A stretch of DNA of 64,000 nt, taken from assembly GCF_014839805.1 (NCBI RefSeq), contig NC_051130.1, forward strand, positions 4,464,001 through 4,528,000, read 5' to 3'. Below are positions 35,571 to 47,991 of this stretch, piece by piece; position 1 is the stretch's first letter, and the number at the start of each line of letters is the position of its first letter. Below the pieces are notes generated by a model that did not search any database, was not told the DNA's origin, and saw nothing but the letters and a program-made list of their open reading frames with translations. The translations under genes and the position numbers were made by a program. The stretch is from Manduca sexta (lineage: Eukaryota > Arthropoda > Insecta > Lepidoptera > Sphingidae).

Positions 35571-37500
35571 ATAAGAAATCATGATAGGACCAAAATTATT
35601 CTTGTACTAACCTACGGTGCAGTTTGACGCGCACGCCGCAGTTTGTTTCTGATCTGATTTCTAAGGCACAACGAATCATTTTCTACGGAGCCGGCGCACA
35701 AGGTGCCGATCAATTTTCATTATTATTTCAGGGCTCATCGTAAATTTTACAAAATACATAGGTATTATATATGCTGTCTGTTCATATCTAAGTGAAAAAA
35801 TGCAGTTGGAGACTAAATAATAATACTGAACCGCATTGTATTGATTTTATGATTATATTGATTTTTAACATTACAATAATTTGACGAACGCCTGACGATA
35901 TTCTACGTTTTCTTAATAAAACAAAACTGTCAATCTTGTTTCAACATTAATAAGTTATAATCTTCAACACCCACAATTCCAGAGCAAAAGTTACTTAAAT
36001 AAAGTATTTTCAAACATTTCTCTAGACGAGTCCACATCACCAAAGTAATACCTAAAACAATACGGGAAAAAACTTAAAAATATAAACAATAAAACAACAG
36101 AAATAAAACAATGTTGTTTATTATTCCTCATTGTTACATCTGATGCACTTGTATATAATTTGACACGTGGTGTGTTAAACTAAAGGCAACATAACCTCAA
36201 GCACAACGTTCCATATAAAGTTATACTCTTTTATGAGAAAATCTACAATATGAATTATAGAAAAATACACGTCCTCAGTGTTTTAACAGTCTAAACTATA
36301 CTATATTATATTCTATATTGTTACACTGTGCACGTTTATATACTGTGATCATAGAAAATGCACCGCGTGATTTTATATCTATATTCTCACCTGATAAATA
36401 AGTTAATACCGAATTTTTATATAAATAAATATTTACCGTCTACTATATACAAACTCTAACAACTATATACACAGATCAATAATTTAATTTAAACATACGG
36501 AACACGGGAAATTAAACGCGTTATCTACTTGTCAACTAACATTAAAGCGATACGCAAGGCAAATAAATGAACACTATTAATTTATAATTCATAATTATAT
36601 AATCATCTTGAGATATTTTTTATTTCATAACATGACCACGTTAGGTTATTAGAATTTAATAAGTGCATGCCCATTTGTCGAACCATTTTCAAGTGAATTT
36701 TATTGAAACACCTCACCAACACGCCATTGACTAACATGTTTAAATTATAGTCAATAATATCAGCCATTTATTATATACTTGCCCACTGCTGGGCACGGGC
36801 CACCTCTACTACTGAGAGGGATAATCAATAAATATTATTTTAACATACCGAAATAGCTCTGGAATTATCAATAAAATATAGCAGATTGCTTGTTCGTGTC
36901 ATTCATAGAGCAAACACGGATATTCAGGAATGGGGCAACGGCTTCAAAAAAATACTAAACACGAGACAAGAACCAAATTTCGCAAACTCTTCACAATACA
37001 AATATCGACGCAAACTCGCTCAACACTCATCGGTTTGTATTACGTCACTGAAAGACATTCCGGTTTTCATACAGATTGAAAAACTTTAGCGCATCACGAT
37101 TTTACTTTGGTAAAGGTCAGAGATAATTCTTATTGAACAGACAACATTTTTGTCCAGTATTATACAGATACTACTGTATAATATTGGACTGTGTGACTCA
37201 TTTTGCTCACGGCTTCACATACGTGAAAAGCCTTGACCGCTACCAAAGCGCCATCTGTACGACGCCAGCGCCATATATTTAAAATTTACTAAAACGTTTA
37301 AATTATTCATGAGAGCAAATTATTAGAATAAGAAGCCTATGTTTATCCAGGCTGTGGTCCATCCGTGTGGGTAGTCTTATTAAAATCCGTTTAGCAGTTA
37401 CTGCATTTACTTTGAACAAACATCCAAACATTCCCATTTAAAATATCATTACTATAAAAGTAAGATTAGTGTTCAACAATGATAATTACGAATGTTCCGA
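35571..37500. other. Intergenic with element scraps
   Basis: 36770-36825 resembles an RTE LINE tail on the minus strand (CCCACTGCTGGGCACGGGCC). 37152-37189 is a near-perfect hairpin with a 6-nt loop. 37320-37440 resembles a common lepidopteran interspersed repeat (GCCTATGTTTATCC...AAAATCCGTTTAGCAG). No gene was found. Confidence 0.4.
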
Positions 37501-37535
37501 GTCGTCAGGTATAAGAAATCGGACTCACGTGTTAA

Positions 37536-37812
37536 GGCGATACCTCAAGGTCCATTTTCATACATTTTGTTTCACCTTTAATCTGGGTAACTAAACAAGT
37601 ATCATGGATATTTCGGCCTTTAAAATTTAATATGACGAAATTTTAAAGGCCGAAATATCCATGATTATTAATTATTTTTACGTTTTTCTTTCAACTGCGA
37701 GAACTAATCACTAACTAGACGTGAATTTAAATTCTTTACTTGCCAATACTTGTTTAGTTACCCAGATTAAAGGTGAAACAAAATGTATGAAAATGGACCT
37801 TGAGGTATCGCC
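37536..37812. mobile_element. MITE with about 68-bp inverted ends, TTAA duplication
   Basis: Left arm GGCGATACCTCAAGGTCC... and right arm ...GGACCTTGAGGTATCGCC pair almost perfectly over about 68 bp. TTAA stands on both sides (37532-37535, 37813-37816), the target of piggyBac-type transposases. A second, nested palindrome (ATGGATATTTCGGCC...GGCCGAAATATCCAT, about 37603-37662) follows the left arm. Non-coding. Confidence 0.85.
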
Positions 37813-37819
37813 TTAACTG

Positions 37820-39330
37820 TTATTTACTTCAGCATATACCATACATGACATGGTCGACTTCGTGGATATTACTCTCTGTTTTATACCCTATTTTAAATTT
37901 AAAAAAAATACCATATTTTTTATACCTTCACTCGGCCCCATACCTAATCGAAAATGATGTTCATTCTTATGCCTTTTAAAGTGCATATTTATGCGCATTC
38001 TTCAGACATTTTATAATTTTTCATAGACAAGTATAGTTGCTTACAATTTAAAACTGTGACGAATCAACGAAACTGACAATATTTTCACAAGTCAATTCAA
38101 AATGACTTAGTATTGAAATGGGTTCAAAATGGGCCTCCACTTTGACAACTTATTATATCAATCATTACCCTGTGAAAGCGATAGTTAAAATAATTTATTA
38201 ACAACTAAACATTATTATATTTAACGTGAATTGAATTCAGCAAGTAAGCAATCATATTATTCATATTTAATAAGTGACATTTTAAACTTTTGTGAAGACA
38301 ACGTTTACAGTTTTAAAGGTTTCGACACACAAAGCGACGCGATGCGATCTCACTCTCTGCGATCAAAATATTACTAATAACATTTAAATATTCTAAATTT
38401 AAATATTTCAAATCCAAACTCTCACGATCGCAACACATCGCTAAGTGTGCAACAATCTGAAATCTCAATATAAACAACAATAAAATATAACAAAAACACG
38501 AATCAATGTAACATGGTTATACTTTGAATTGCTAATAGACTGCATGTGAAGGAACATTTAAAACTTGTAAATAATTACTCATATCTCAATAGCGACCAAT
38601 CGTCCAATTCATATAATTATAAATGTGTAATGTCAAAAACAACACAAACCATAACAAACACAATAATTGCAACCCGTTTGTCATAATAATTTTTTTTTTG
38701 TTAGTGTTATGACTTCTGACGTGACTGATGAGCAACTAAAGAGGGCGCTGTAGTCATGTGTTTCGGTCAATCAGAATCGTCACACGAGACGTTTGGCACT
38801 ATTTCACGCATTTGAGTATTACAATCATCGACGATATAGTTTTAGACACCCACTGTCCCATATCTCTCTTCAAATTAATTCTATCAACTTCCTTTGGTAT
38901 CAGGAAACGATAGAAGCCGTTTATAAGCCATAGAAAGATTAGTTTTATTGGACGCATCACTTACTTATGTAATGCTAGACAACGTCAGAGATGCAAATAT
39001 TCTAAGAGTAAAGTGTCTCAATGCTGAAATTCCGAAAACACGAATCGGTCGATATAAGATGAATAATTCCATAAATAGTAAAATACAATATGATCATGTC
39101 ATTATCGACATATCTGTGTAATGTAAGGATATCTTTCTGATAACTCGAATTCTGGCTATTTTGACCATACCATCGTATTGTGCTATTGTTACGTTATCGG
39201 CGTCTATAGACTGTATTGCCAATGTTTGTGATTCTTGTCAGAATATAAATATAGTTACCAACTTGAACAGTATGATGGCGCAGTCACAATAATTATTAAT
39301 TTCATCTGACTAGAGGCCAGTAGAATTTTC
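37820..39330. other. Intergenic AT-rich stretch
   Basis: No gene, no clear element. Plus- and minus-strand frames are short and lack splice support. Confidence 0.45.
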
Positions 39331-39334
39331 ACAT

Positions 39335-39590
39335 ACACACTGCTCACGCTTTTTATCCCCGAATGGGTAGGCAGAGGCACAACTAGTGCACCCACTATCC
39401 GCCGTGTGTATTCCGTCCCATAATGTGATAGGCGGCGAGCGTATGGCCATATCGGGCACAAATTCGACCCCGGGCTGATACCGAGTATAAAAAACAATAT
39501 CACTTTACCTGTCCCAGGTATCGAACCCGAGACCTCAACACTGCAATCGTACTCTAATACAGCTATGCCATCGAGACAGTCAACATTATC
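39335..39590 (-). repeat. SINE family A, near full-length, minus orientation
   Basis: Reading the minus strand: a tRNA-like head (TCGATGGCATAGCTG), a B-box-like 'GGGTTCGATACC', the family body 'GGGACGGAATACACACGGCG' and the tail CCCATTCGGGGATAAAAAGC. It lies about 95 bp downstream of the stop of tamo. Confidence 0.75.
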
Positions 39591-39683
39591 ACTTTCAATC
39601 GCCTGACCATCCAGCAACAAGAGAATGAATCAGAACAGGCAACTATACCATTGTACGGCATTATTGGTGATACAAGTGAAATA

Positions 39684-42600
39684 TTAGATGTAGGTGGGAC
39701 AGTGTTCAAGACTGGTGCCGCACGCGTCACACGTTTTGGCGTCGCGCTGGTTGACGAGCGTGCAGGCGGGACACTCGCGGCCGCCCGACGTCAGCGGCTG
39801 GATCTCCGGGCCGCGCTTCGACTTACCGCACATCTCGCAGGCGGAGAGCGAGTTGGCGTTGAGGTAGGTGCAGGTGCCGCACTGCCACGTGTCGCGCGCG
39901 GCGGCGTCGCGGTGCGGCGAGCGGCTCGGCGGTCGGCTCGGTGGTCGGCTCGGCGGTCGGCTCGGCGGTCGGTCGCCGTTGTGCAGGTGGCGGGGCGGCG
40001 AGTGGCGCGCATGATCCGTCTCGTCGAGCGACACTATCAGTTGTGCCTTGAGCTCGTAGCTCGGTTGTGTGCTTGTCGCTGCAGAATGAAACATATTTGT
40101 TTTTTTATAAAGCCAAAGTTTTTTTTTGGATATTTGATGGCGCTTATGTTCAGGCCTACTACTCCGATTCATACAATCTTCATAGGAAACTGACACCTGT
40201 GAATGCTAGAGACTTTTTATTAGGAAACAAATATTACCGCGAGTAGAGACGCGAGCAAAATTTTGTAATTTTAATTCATAAATGTATTAAACCAATAAAA
40301 GTATTAAAATACATTATTTTTATATTTATTTATTGGTTTGGTATATCATTAGTCAACATTACTTAAACAGTACATACACAATACACATCCACCAGTAATG
40401 TAGTAACATAAACTAAGAAAAATAATGACCTATTGTATTATCATAAAGCCTATTCCCTATCAATTAGATAAACGTCATGGAATACAACAGCATCAACCAA
40501 TTGCGGAACTATAAAAATAATACAGCATAATTATTTGTCCAAATGAAACTAACCTGAGCTATTTTTCAAGCTGTGCGATGTGCTTTGTGCTCCATTCTCT
40601 ATCGTTCTGCTCTTGGGTCTTTCGATCTCTTGCGCGACTAGTTTCGTTGGCTTCCTCACTTTCTTCACGTCGGCCGTGCTCTGAACAGAGCCGTTGACCG
40701 AGTTCTGTTGCTTTATTATGTCTTTTCTATCTTTGATTTCTTTCTTGGTCAATAGTTTCACTTTGTCCGGTGCCACTTTGGCGGGGATTAGCGCGTCGGC
40801 TTTCGGATTACCGACCGGCTCTTGCGGTAGCTGTTTCTTCGGTTTAGCTTCTTCGTGCTTCTTCTTCGCGAGCTGCTTAGCCCTCTTCATTTCCTGTTCC
40901 TGTTTTAACCGCATTAAATTCTCGTTCACCTTCGCCGTTCGGTACATCTCTTCGTCGTATGTCCTGTCCAGGTTGAGCGCTTGCAATCCGTCCTCCAAAT
41001 CCAGCGTCGTCGGTTGATACCTCGCCCTTCTCTCCTCTCGGTCCAATCGGTCCAATGTTCTCGAATCACGGTCCAACGATGGTGAAAACTGACTCCTCGC
41101 GTCCCCTTCGTGCTCTTTACTGGACAAGTTCCTGAACACGTAGTCCCAGCTCTCGTACGTGCCCATGCCGTCCTCCCTCGCCTTGCTGAGCGACGGCTGC
41201 GTGTCGGACCGTGGGAGGCTTGGCAACGTGACGTCACTCATCCCCGACTTCGATGTACTGTTTCTTCTTGAGCTATCGGGACGACTCCTTCTGTGCGGTC
41301 GTTCGTCATCTCTATGTCTTTCAAACTTTCCATTCTCATATACGGAGGGGGAGTCTAATTCTATTAATTGTGCAGTGGTCACGGATGGGTACCGGCAAGG
41401 GTGTACCGGAGGGTACCCGTTGACAGGCACGTTGGTAGCGTGTTTGATAGGCGGGTAGACTGGGGTGGGGATCATGTAAGGTGCTTGAACGGGGTAGTAA
41501 TAGGGTACCCCGTAGGGCGTCATCATTGCAACGTTACTGCACTGTGGTACAGTGACCGGCGCGTCGTGTAGATGCTGATGAGGTATCTGGTACATCATTT
41601 GGGGTACCGCCGGCACCATATAGGGTTGGACCATGGGTACTGGTTCTTCTAGAGGCACTTCTGCGCACATGTGGTTGCACTGTGACGTCATGTCGTTGTG
41701 ATACCGAGTGTCGATAAGTTTGTGATGTTGCGTCTCCGGCACCGTCGACGATATATTCGAATATATGTCGGCGTCTGAAAAAAGTTTACAAATGTCTTAT
41801 TTACGGGTACAGTTTAAAAAAATCATAAAACAGTACAGTGCAGTGTAGTGCAGTGTAGTGCAGTGTAGTGCAGTGTAGTGCAGTGTAGTGCAGTGTAGTG
41901 TAGTGCAGTGTAGTGCAGTGTAGTGCAGTGCAGTGTAGTGCAGTGTAATGTAGTGCAGTGTAGTGCAGTGTAGTGTAGTGCAGTGTAGTGTAGTGCAGTG
42001 TAGTGCAGTGTAGTGCAGTGCAGTGCAGTGTAGTGCAGTGTAGTGCAGTGTAGTGTAGTGCAGTGCGATGCAGTGTAGTGTACTGTACGGACCGTGCCGG
42101 TGCGCGCGCGCGCGGCGTGCGCCGGAGAGCGCGGCGGCGGCGGCGGCGGCGGGTGCGGCGCGCGCGGCTCGCTCGGCCGCCACGCCCGCCCACGACACGC
42201 GCCGCCCGCTGCTCCACACCGCCTCCCAGATCTGGCACATTATCTGTTCACACATACACACTCCTTAACGGACAGATCACACAGAGAGGAGGTAGGATAA
42301 AATATTATTTTGTATCCGCCTGGATAACGACCATTGTACATAAGGTTTTAAAACCCACCATAGAGACCCACATAAGTGTGTTGCATTCCAGGATCAACTG
42401 GTGTATATCCGGTTCAAACAGACCGACATAATAATAACGACTGGCGAGTAAATATCACCTCTTGTCAGGCGACACTCTCTGGACCCCACTAAGCTTACCA
42501 TCCAGTTCAGTCGGGTTACTTTATCATGCCTACATATGATAATAACACAACAGCTCCGATCACCAAAATACACGTAAAAACTCAATAAACGAATCGTCAC

Positions 42601-43835
42601 CTGACACTCGCACTGAGCTATAAGCGCGTCCCTGGACACAGCGGCAACCATGTCGGGACATATCGGCGCCTCCAGCACCAGGCGGCCGGAGCCTACCGGC
42701 TTGTAGCCCATCGCGTGCAGCATCGTCTCAGCGCCCACCATATTCGCCTCTACTTCATGCTTGAAGTATCCGCAGTACAACTGAAATCAGATGTCTTCAT
42801 GTTATCATTGACTTCAAACGAGGTTTAAATGAGGAAAAGTAATTTTGTGGTTCACATTACTCTTAGCATTTGACTATAGTCTTGGTTTAGCCGATATCTA
42901 TGGGCGCCAGTACCTACATATCAAAAGGGAAGCCGTGGTCCGTGATCCCTTCTGCCTACATTAGCAATATATTGTCACGAGGTTCGTCTCCAAGCTAGTA
43001 GACTCACGTAACCTTACCCGTATAACTCTGTATTCCTTCCTCCATGGCTGAGCGAGGAGATTGGCCGCGTACCTCGCCAGAGCGGCCCACCCCAGCCCCG
43101 CGCGGTACGCACTGAAGTCGGGCAGCTCGTTGATTGTGCGCTGGAACACCTTGCCTGTCTCGGTGAGGCCGTACTTACAAGCGTGAGGCACCAGCGACAG
43201 ATATTCGATTATGTAGTCTGAAAGAGGAAATTATTTTTTTAAATTTTTTACCCAATGCCGATATGGCCAGGTCACTGACCTGACAGTGATCAACATAACT
43301 ACAATCACCACCCAGAATTTTAAATTATAAAACTCTGCATGGACTGTGCTTGACATTCTGATACATTAAATTTTGTCTACCCAGTGATATTTATAAAACT
43401 GGAATACTATAGGATACACACACATCTATGCCATGAAATGTAAATAATAATATAAACTATGCTGCTTCACTACAAGAATAGACCCAGATAACTGTGGTCC
43501 CACCTAAGTGTGTCAGGTTTAGGATTAACCTGTGCATATCCGGTTTCGAACAGGCTAGGATAATTGTGTCGATAGGCAAGGAACGATCATCTCTCGTCAA
43601 TCGATACTCTATCTGAACTCCACTGTACTCACCATCAGGTGAAGTGGAGCGCTGTGGAACTTCGCCGAATAAAAAAACAAATGGTACCTTCAAGTTTCTT
43701 CTTCTGGTGCAGCTTGTCTGGGCTGTCGTCGGTCTCGAGGTAGCTGTAGTGCGCGTCCTCGATGCGCCGCCACAGCGCGGGCAGCCGCTCGCGCAGCACC
43801 GCGTCGCCCATGCCCACGGCGCACGTCATAACCAT
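39684..43835 (-). CDS. tamo: Tamozhennic/SPATA2-like protein with RanBP2-type zinc fingers
   Basis: Minus-strand exons are 43688-43835, 43018-43217, 42601-42780, about 42093-42243, 40554-41772 and 39684-40078. The N-terminal section (HYSYLETDDSPDKLHQKKKLE, YIIEYLSLVPHACKYGL, GLGWAALARYAANLLAQPWR, NMVGAETMLHAMGY, LEAPICPDMVAAVSRDAL) is the helical PUB-containing part of Drosophila Tamo and vertebrate SPATA2. The C-terminus has two RanBP2-type zinc fingers, WQCGTCTYLN...CEMCG and ECPACTLVN...CDACG. Tamo is known as a regulator of nuclear import of the NF-kB factor Dorsal; SPATA2 links CYLD to ubiquitin complexes. The ATG at 43835 follows an in-frame stop in the same exon, after an acceptor, so a 5' UTR exon lies further right. 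The fourth exon has a poly-Ala tract and its donor (G|gtccgt at 42092) does not match the phase of the next exon, so this join is unresolved. Length about 760 residues. Confidence 0.75.
41836..42090. repeat. Decamer satellite (CAGTGTAGTG)n in a tamo intron
   Basis: About 25 units of CAGTG/TAGTG, mostly alternating, with a few doubled or substituted units (AATG, CGATG). Because the pentamer has no stop on the minus strand, the array is open in several minus frames (LHCTALHYT-type peptides), which explains the long ORFs here. Confidence 0.95.
42284..42535 (+). repeat. Interspersed repeat family B, copy 3
   Basis: Same blocks as the 29.4 kb copy; lies in a tamo intron. Confidence 0.75.
43488..43675 (+). 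repeat. Interspersed repeat family B, copy 4, 5' end missing
   Basis: Begins at the 'GTGGTCCCACCTAAGTGTGT' block and lacks the first part; lies in the first tamo coding intron. Confidence 0.7.
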
Positions 43836-43906
43836 CACATACGCCGCCCGCTCTCAACAACTGACTGGAACAAAGCAAAATATATAAACACCTCGTCTAT
43901 ATTCAC

Positions 43907-44069
43907 CAGTGGCGAAAGGCCCAATTCATGCATATAACCCAATTCCTGCCGGCTTCCCTTTTGTAATTATTTAAAATCGAATTAGAACGATTTGCAGACC
44001 ACATTCATGCATATTAGTACCTATGTACATGTCGGCTTCCCTTTTGGAAAATTTCACCTTTCGCCACTG
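43907..44069. mobile_element. hAT-type MITE with perfect 8-bp duplication
   Basis: The ends are CAGTGGCGAAAGG and CCTTTCGCCACTG, and ATATTCAC is repeated exactly on both sides (43899-43906 and 44070-44077). CAGTGGCG ends with an 8-bp duplication are typical of hAT elements. 163 bp, non-coding. Confidence 0.88.
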
Positions 44070-44536
44070 ATATTCACTCTAGTTTTTGTCTTTTAGTAGC
44101 AGCCCTCATCCCACAGCAAAGTAGGGTGGGCAGTATACTTTCTTACAAGTGGTATTCGATTTCAAATGTCATAAATCAAGTTCCGGATGAGGCCTAATCA
44201 ATAGCAATAATTATTTTTTTCATACGCACAGTAATTAGGTGAAAGATCGCCATATATATGAATAGTTAGATCACAAAAAACCAAACCACAAAAAACAGTT
44301 TAATTATTTACAATGAAAGCTATTTACACGGGTCGATAACTGATATCAAGTATTGATTAGGCTCAGGATTAGTAGCGATAGCGTGCCGGCTGCGGTTGGA
44401 TAACTTAACTTAACGATAAGCGTTAGAGTATGACTAATATTTAAAGAAAATTACGATTATATAATAGACACTGCTGTTGAAGATCTATCACATTATAGCG
44501 CTTTGAGGATGTGAGTCAAATACCTGAAGTTTGTAG

Positions 44537-44699
44537 CAATGGCCAAGCGTCCATACAAACTGATTCCTACCGGCTTCTTTTTTGGGTTTATTTACGTTTG
44601 TCTTAGTTTAGGTTTTAGATTAAATTGGCCGCGATATAGTAACTAAAACAATTATTTTTGTCTTTGATTACTTTCCGAAAATTTCACGCTTCGCCACTG
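44537..44699. mobile_element. hAT-type MITE, older copy of the same family
   Basis: Same length (163 bp), ends CAATGGCCAAGCG and CGCTTCGCCACTG, shared 'CCTACCGGCTTC' interior. Flanks GTTTGTAG and GTCTGTAG match at seven of eight positions. It lies only 470 bp from the other copy. Confidence 0.75.
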
Positions 44700-45660
44700 G
44701 TCTGTAGCCTGATAAACGTTCGTTAAAAAATAAGGGTTGAATTGGGAACATATATTTATAGTGGAAAGAGGCTTTACCTAAAATCTAATAGTTTTAATAT
44801 GCGGTTAATTTTCTCAACGATTTTTCAAATTAAAAGTAATCATCCCGTTATAAATTAAATAAATCTAAAACAGTAGAATCATTACCAAACCGCACAAAAG
44901 AAAGCCCACACACAATTCAGTATCCAATCACAATTATTAAGTCAATTAAAATAATAAATAACAATTGAAAGCCAAACACGCACCACTAAACACAACTATG
45001 CGTGCCGTATCCATGACAACACTGATCATTGTTATCAAACAAAGAATTCTCGTCGACTGTTTAAGGCCGCGGACACACGCGTCATATAGTTTGATTACAA
45101 ACTGCTTGTTGTATGACTGCGGTAAACATTTCAATTTCCTATTTGGCATATACAACTCTGCCAGACAATAATCTGGATAGCTGCAATAGCTAATCATTAG
45201 AATTCACCCAAATGTTTTTTTATGATTTATTTATATACCGAATACCTTTCCAGGTGCCACTGATGGCAATCGACTCTTTAAGTCATCTATCAGTATAGAG
45301 ACACAGTACTGTGATAATAACATTCGAATAATAACTAAATTTTCATACACACAGTGCGCATAAGCATCCTAAATTAGTTGGCAAGTGACTCATTAAACAG
45401 CATACAATAATTATCTATATATTAATACGTGATGAGAAAACTTTGTACTCATTTTCCGGCACAAACAGTGTAAGATTTGGCGTGATTAGAATTCATACAA
45501 TAAAATCCAAAAAAATATTTTTTTGTTGTAATATGTGTACTAGTATATTAAATTCGTTTGTCACATTTAATTCACTGGACAACAACCAGTAATAAAGTAA
45601 TATTGAAACATAATTCACATTCGTATGCCTGCTTGCTGAACATCTGCAGGATTCTCTATT
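44700..45660. other. Intergenic
   Basis: AT-rich. A 5' UTR exon of tamo is expected somewhere right of 43870, but I could not place it. No other gene was found. Confidence 0.4.
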
Positions 45661-45664
45661 CTGC

Positions 45665-45905
45665 TGGAGGTAGGATATGTTTTAATATCCGCCCGGATAG
45701 CGACCACCGTACGAAAGGTGTTAAAACCCGCCATAGCAGTCCACGTAAGGTTGTGGCATTCCGGGATCAGCCTGTATGTATCCGTTTCCAACAGGCTGGC
45801 AGAACTATGTCGACTGCCGAGGGGTAATCTTCTCTCGTCAGTCGACATTCTATTGGAGCCCACTCCACTTACCATCAGGTGCAAAAAGGCCACTTTGTGA
45901 TGCCC
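45665..45905 (+). repeat. Interspersed repeat family B, copy 5, most complete
   Basis: Has the full order from 'GGAGGTAGGATATG...CCGCCCGGATAGCGACCACC' to 'CACTTACCATCAGGTGCAAA'. Frames overlapping it are not genes. Confidence 0.8.
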
Positions 45906-47990
45906 CTATAAAAATAAACTCGTTTTGGAATACAAGCCCAAATTTGGTTCGTGTGAGCAAGCTCAAAGTAGTCCGCAACTGTTCGCTTAGTGTGACAGTA
46001 CCCTTAACACTTAAAAGGGGGGAAACGGTTAGCAAATCGAGCGTGGAGCGTCGTGACTCACGCATTGTTCAGTACAATGTTTATTGCGATGATGACTCCC
46101 TCATTGAAAGGATTATGTTACGGAGTCATTGAGGTCGAAAGAGGCGAATTGTAAGGCCGGACGCGAATTAACATAACGATAGTACAGAGAATTTACAGAA
46201 GTGTATTTACTTTTACAATAATCTAGATTCTAAAATTACGAAAGAACACACAAAATTGAAATAACATAGAATATTTGATATTCAATAATAATATGAGACA
46301 AAATCAGTAATGTAGATAATAAGCATTATTATCGAATATGGATCAAAGTGGTTAGTAGAGAAACAGGAATGGGTAGATTCGTCGAAACCTGATAGTTGCT
46401 ATAATAATAATATAATATAATTAAGGAGTTTCCGAAACTCTGGATGAAAACTTTTAAAAATAGATTATAATATCAAAACGCAATTAAACATCACATTCAT
46501 CAAAGATTCAATTTGCAGATTCACTGATATGGAAAAACCGTTTCCATTTATTACCCAATAACCATAATGAAATGGGCAGACGGTCACAGTATGATAAACA
46601 CCTATTTGTAATGCATATTATCTATTTAAGATAATGTAAGTTGAGTGGATTAAGTCGTGACGCATCGTTCTAAGTCCATAGGCGACGATGGTATATCTGG
46701 GTTTAAAAGTCGTAGCTTAAATTAACTGTTAGTAAAAAAAATACTTTTTTATACACAAGACCCAATAACACTTTAAATAAAATTAAAAGTATTTAAATGA
46801 ATGGGCATAGCAAAAAAATGAATACCTATTTTGTTAGGAGACCCTCAAAAAAGAATAACCAATGTTCTATTTTGAATATTTATGCAGTATCATATTGCAG
46901 TATTTACAGATTTACATGCGAATTAAATGCAAAACGAATATCGTTTGCATGCAATTTAAGTGCAGAAAATGTACTCCAACTAGCAAGGACATTGCGTTAT
47001 ATATTAATTACTTGTGAGTCATACATTTACAATAATAGAGTATGCAGTTAAACAAGTCCTTGGCTCTCACACTTTAAGCGGTAAATAAAAAAGTTTCATT
47101 TTATAGAGGACCCATTTCAATTAATGTTATTGTTTTGGTAAATATTTTAAACAATTTTCAACTTTCATTCATCTGAATTAACTATACAGGTATATGAAAA
47201 ATGTTTACTAAAATAATAATTTTCTTTAAAATGGGTCTGCTATAAAATCTATCTATCAATATTATTATATCAAGCCGAAGATTTCATTTGTTTGTTTGAA
47301 CATGCTAATCTCGGGAACTACTGGCTCAAAATGAAAAAATCTTTTTGTATATGTAGCCCATTTATCGAAAAAAGTTTAAAAAACAATAATACCAGCCCTA
47401 TAATATACACTAACTACTGCTGAACATCAACCACTGTTACTATTTTATGGGTTTTCGGCCTTAAATCCACCACATTGGCCTAGCACTGATTAGAAGAAAT
47501 CACATATCAATTTTTTTTTTAAATAATTCTCAGGTATAGGTTTCGTCACAATGTTCTAACAGTTAAAACAAACCTTAATTCTGCCCATATTTACGGTCAT
47601 TTATGCAAGAGAGACAGCTCATTTAGAATGGGGCATGAAACAATTACACAAGAGTCTGTGTCGCTTCACTGTAATTAGTTTAGAGACTAACATTAGTAAG
47701 TTGTCTAATCACAATCTTCACAATAAAACATTACCAACATTTTTATCATGTTTGTTATGAGTAAAGCTTGGACTATAGGCATTTGCATATTTTGCCCATT
47801 TCAAGTAGTTTTCGCATATTAATAGTGCATATTTTCACTACATTAGGTGATATTATATTACTACTTTTCATAAGGATAACTAAAAATAAGTGAAATATAA
47901 ATGACATGAAGGATATTTTGTGTATTCTTTTTATTCCTTTACATTCATACCAAGCAATACTTTGTAATTCAAGGTGTTCTCTTACCATTA
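45906..47990. other. Intergenic with LINE and family D scraps
   Basis: About 47440-47560 looks like a minus-strand RTE LINE tail (CGGCCTTAAATCCACCACATT); 47950-47980 is the tail of repeat family D. Nothing else was recognised. Confidence 0.4.
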
Positions 47991-47991
47991 G

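Noticed and set aside
39651..40193. Plus-strand 180-codon ORF opposite the tamo zinc fingers
   Set aside because: GC-rich shadow; the minus frame has both Cys4 zinc fingers.
41797..42261. Long minus-strand ORFs with LHCTALHYT repeats
   Set aside because: They arise from reading through the CAGTGTAGTG satellite, whose units contain no stop on the minus strand. Only the 42093-42243 part is kept, as a tamo exon.
43690..43878. Alternative minus-strand frame MLCSSQLLRAGGVC...
   Set aside because: A GC-rich overlap of the first tamo coding exon. The frame starting at 43835 continues through conserved exons in correct phase.
44946..45197. Minus-strand MDTARIVVFSGACLAFNC as a tamo first exon
   Set aside because: Joining it to the exon at 43835 puts a stop in frame, and the tamo exon has its own in-frame stop before the ATG, so no coding exon is needed upstream.
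45776..46132. Plus-strand 118-codon ORF
   Set aside because: Its first third is repeat family B, present in five other places without this frame.
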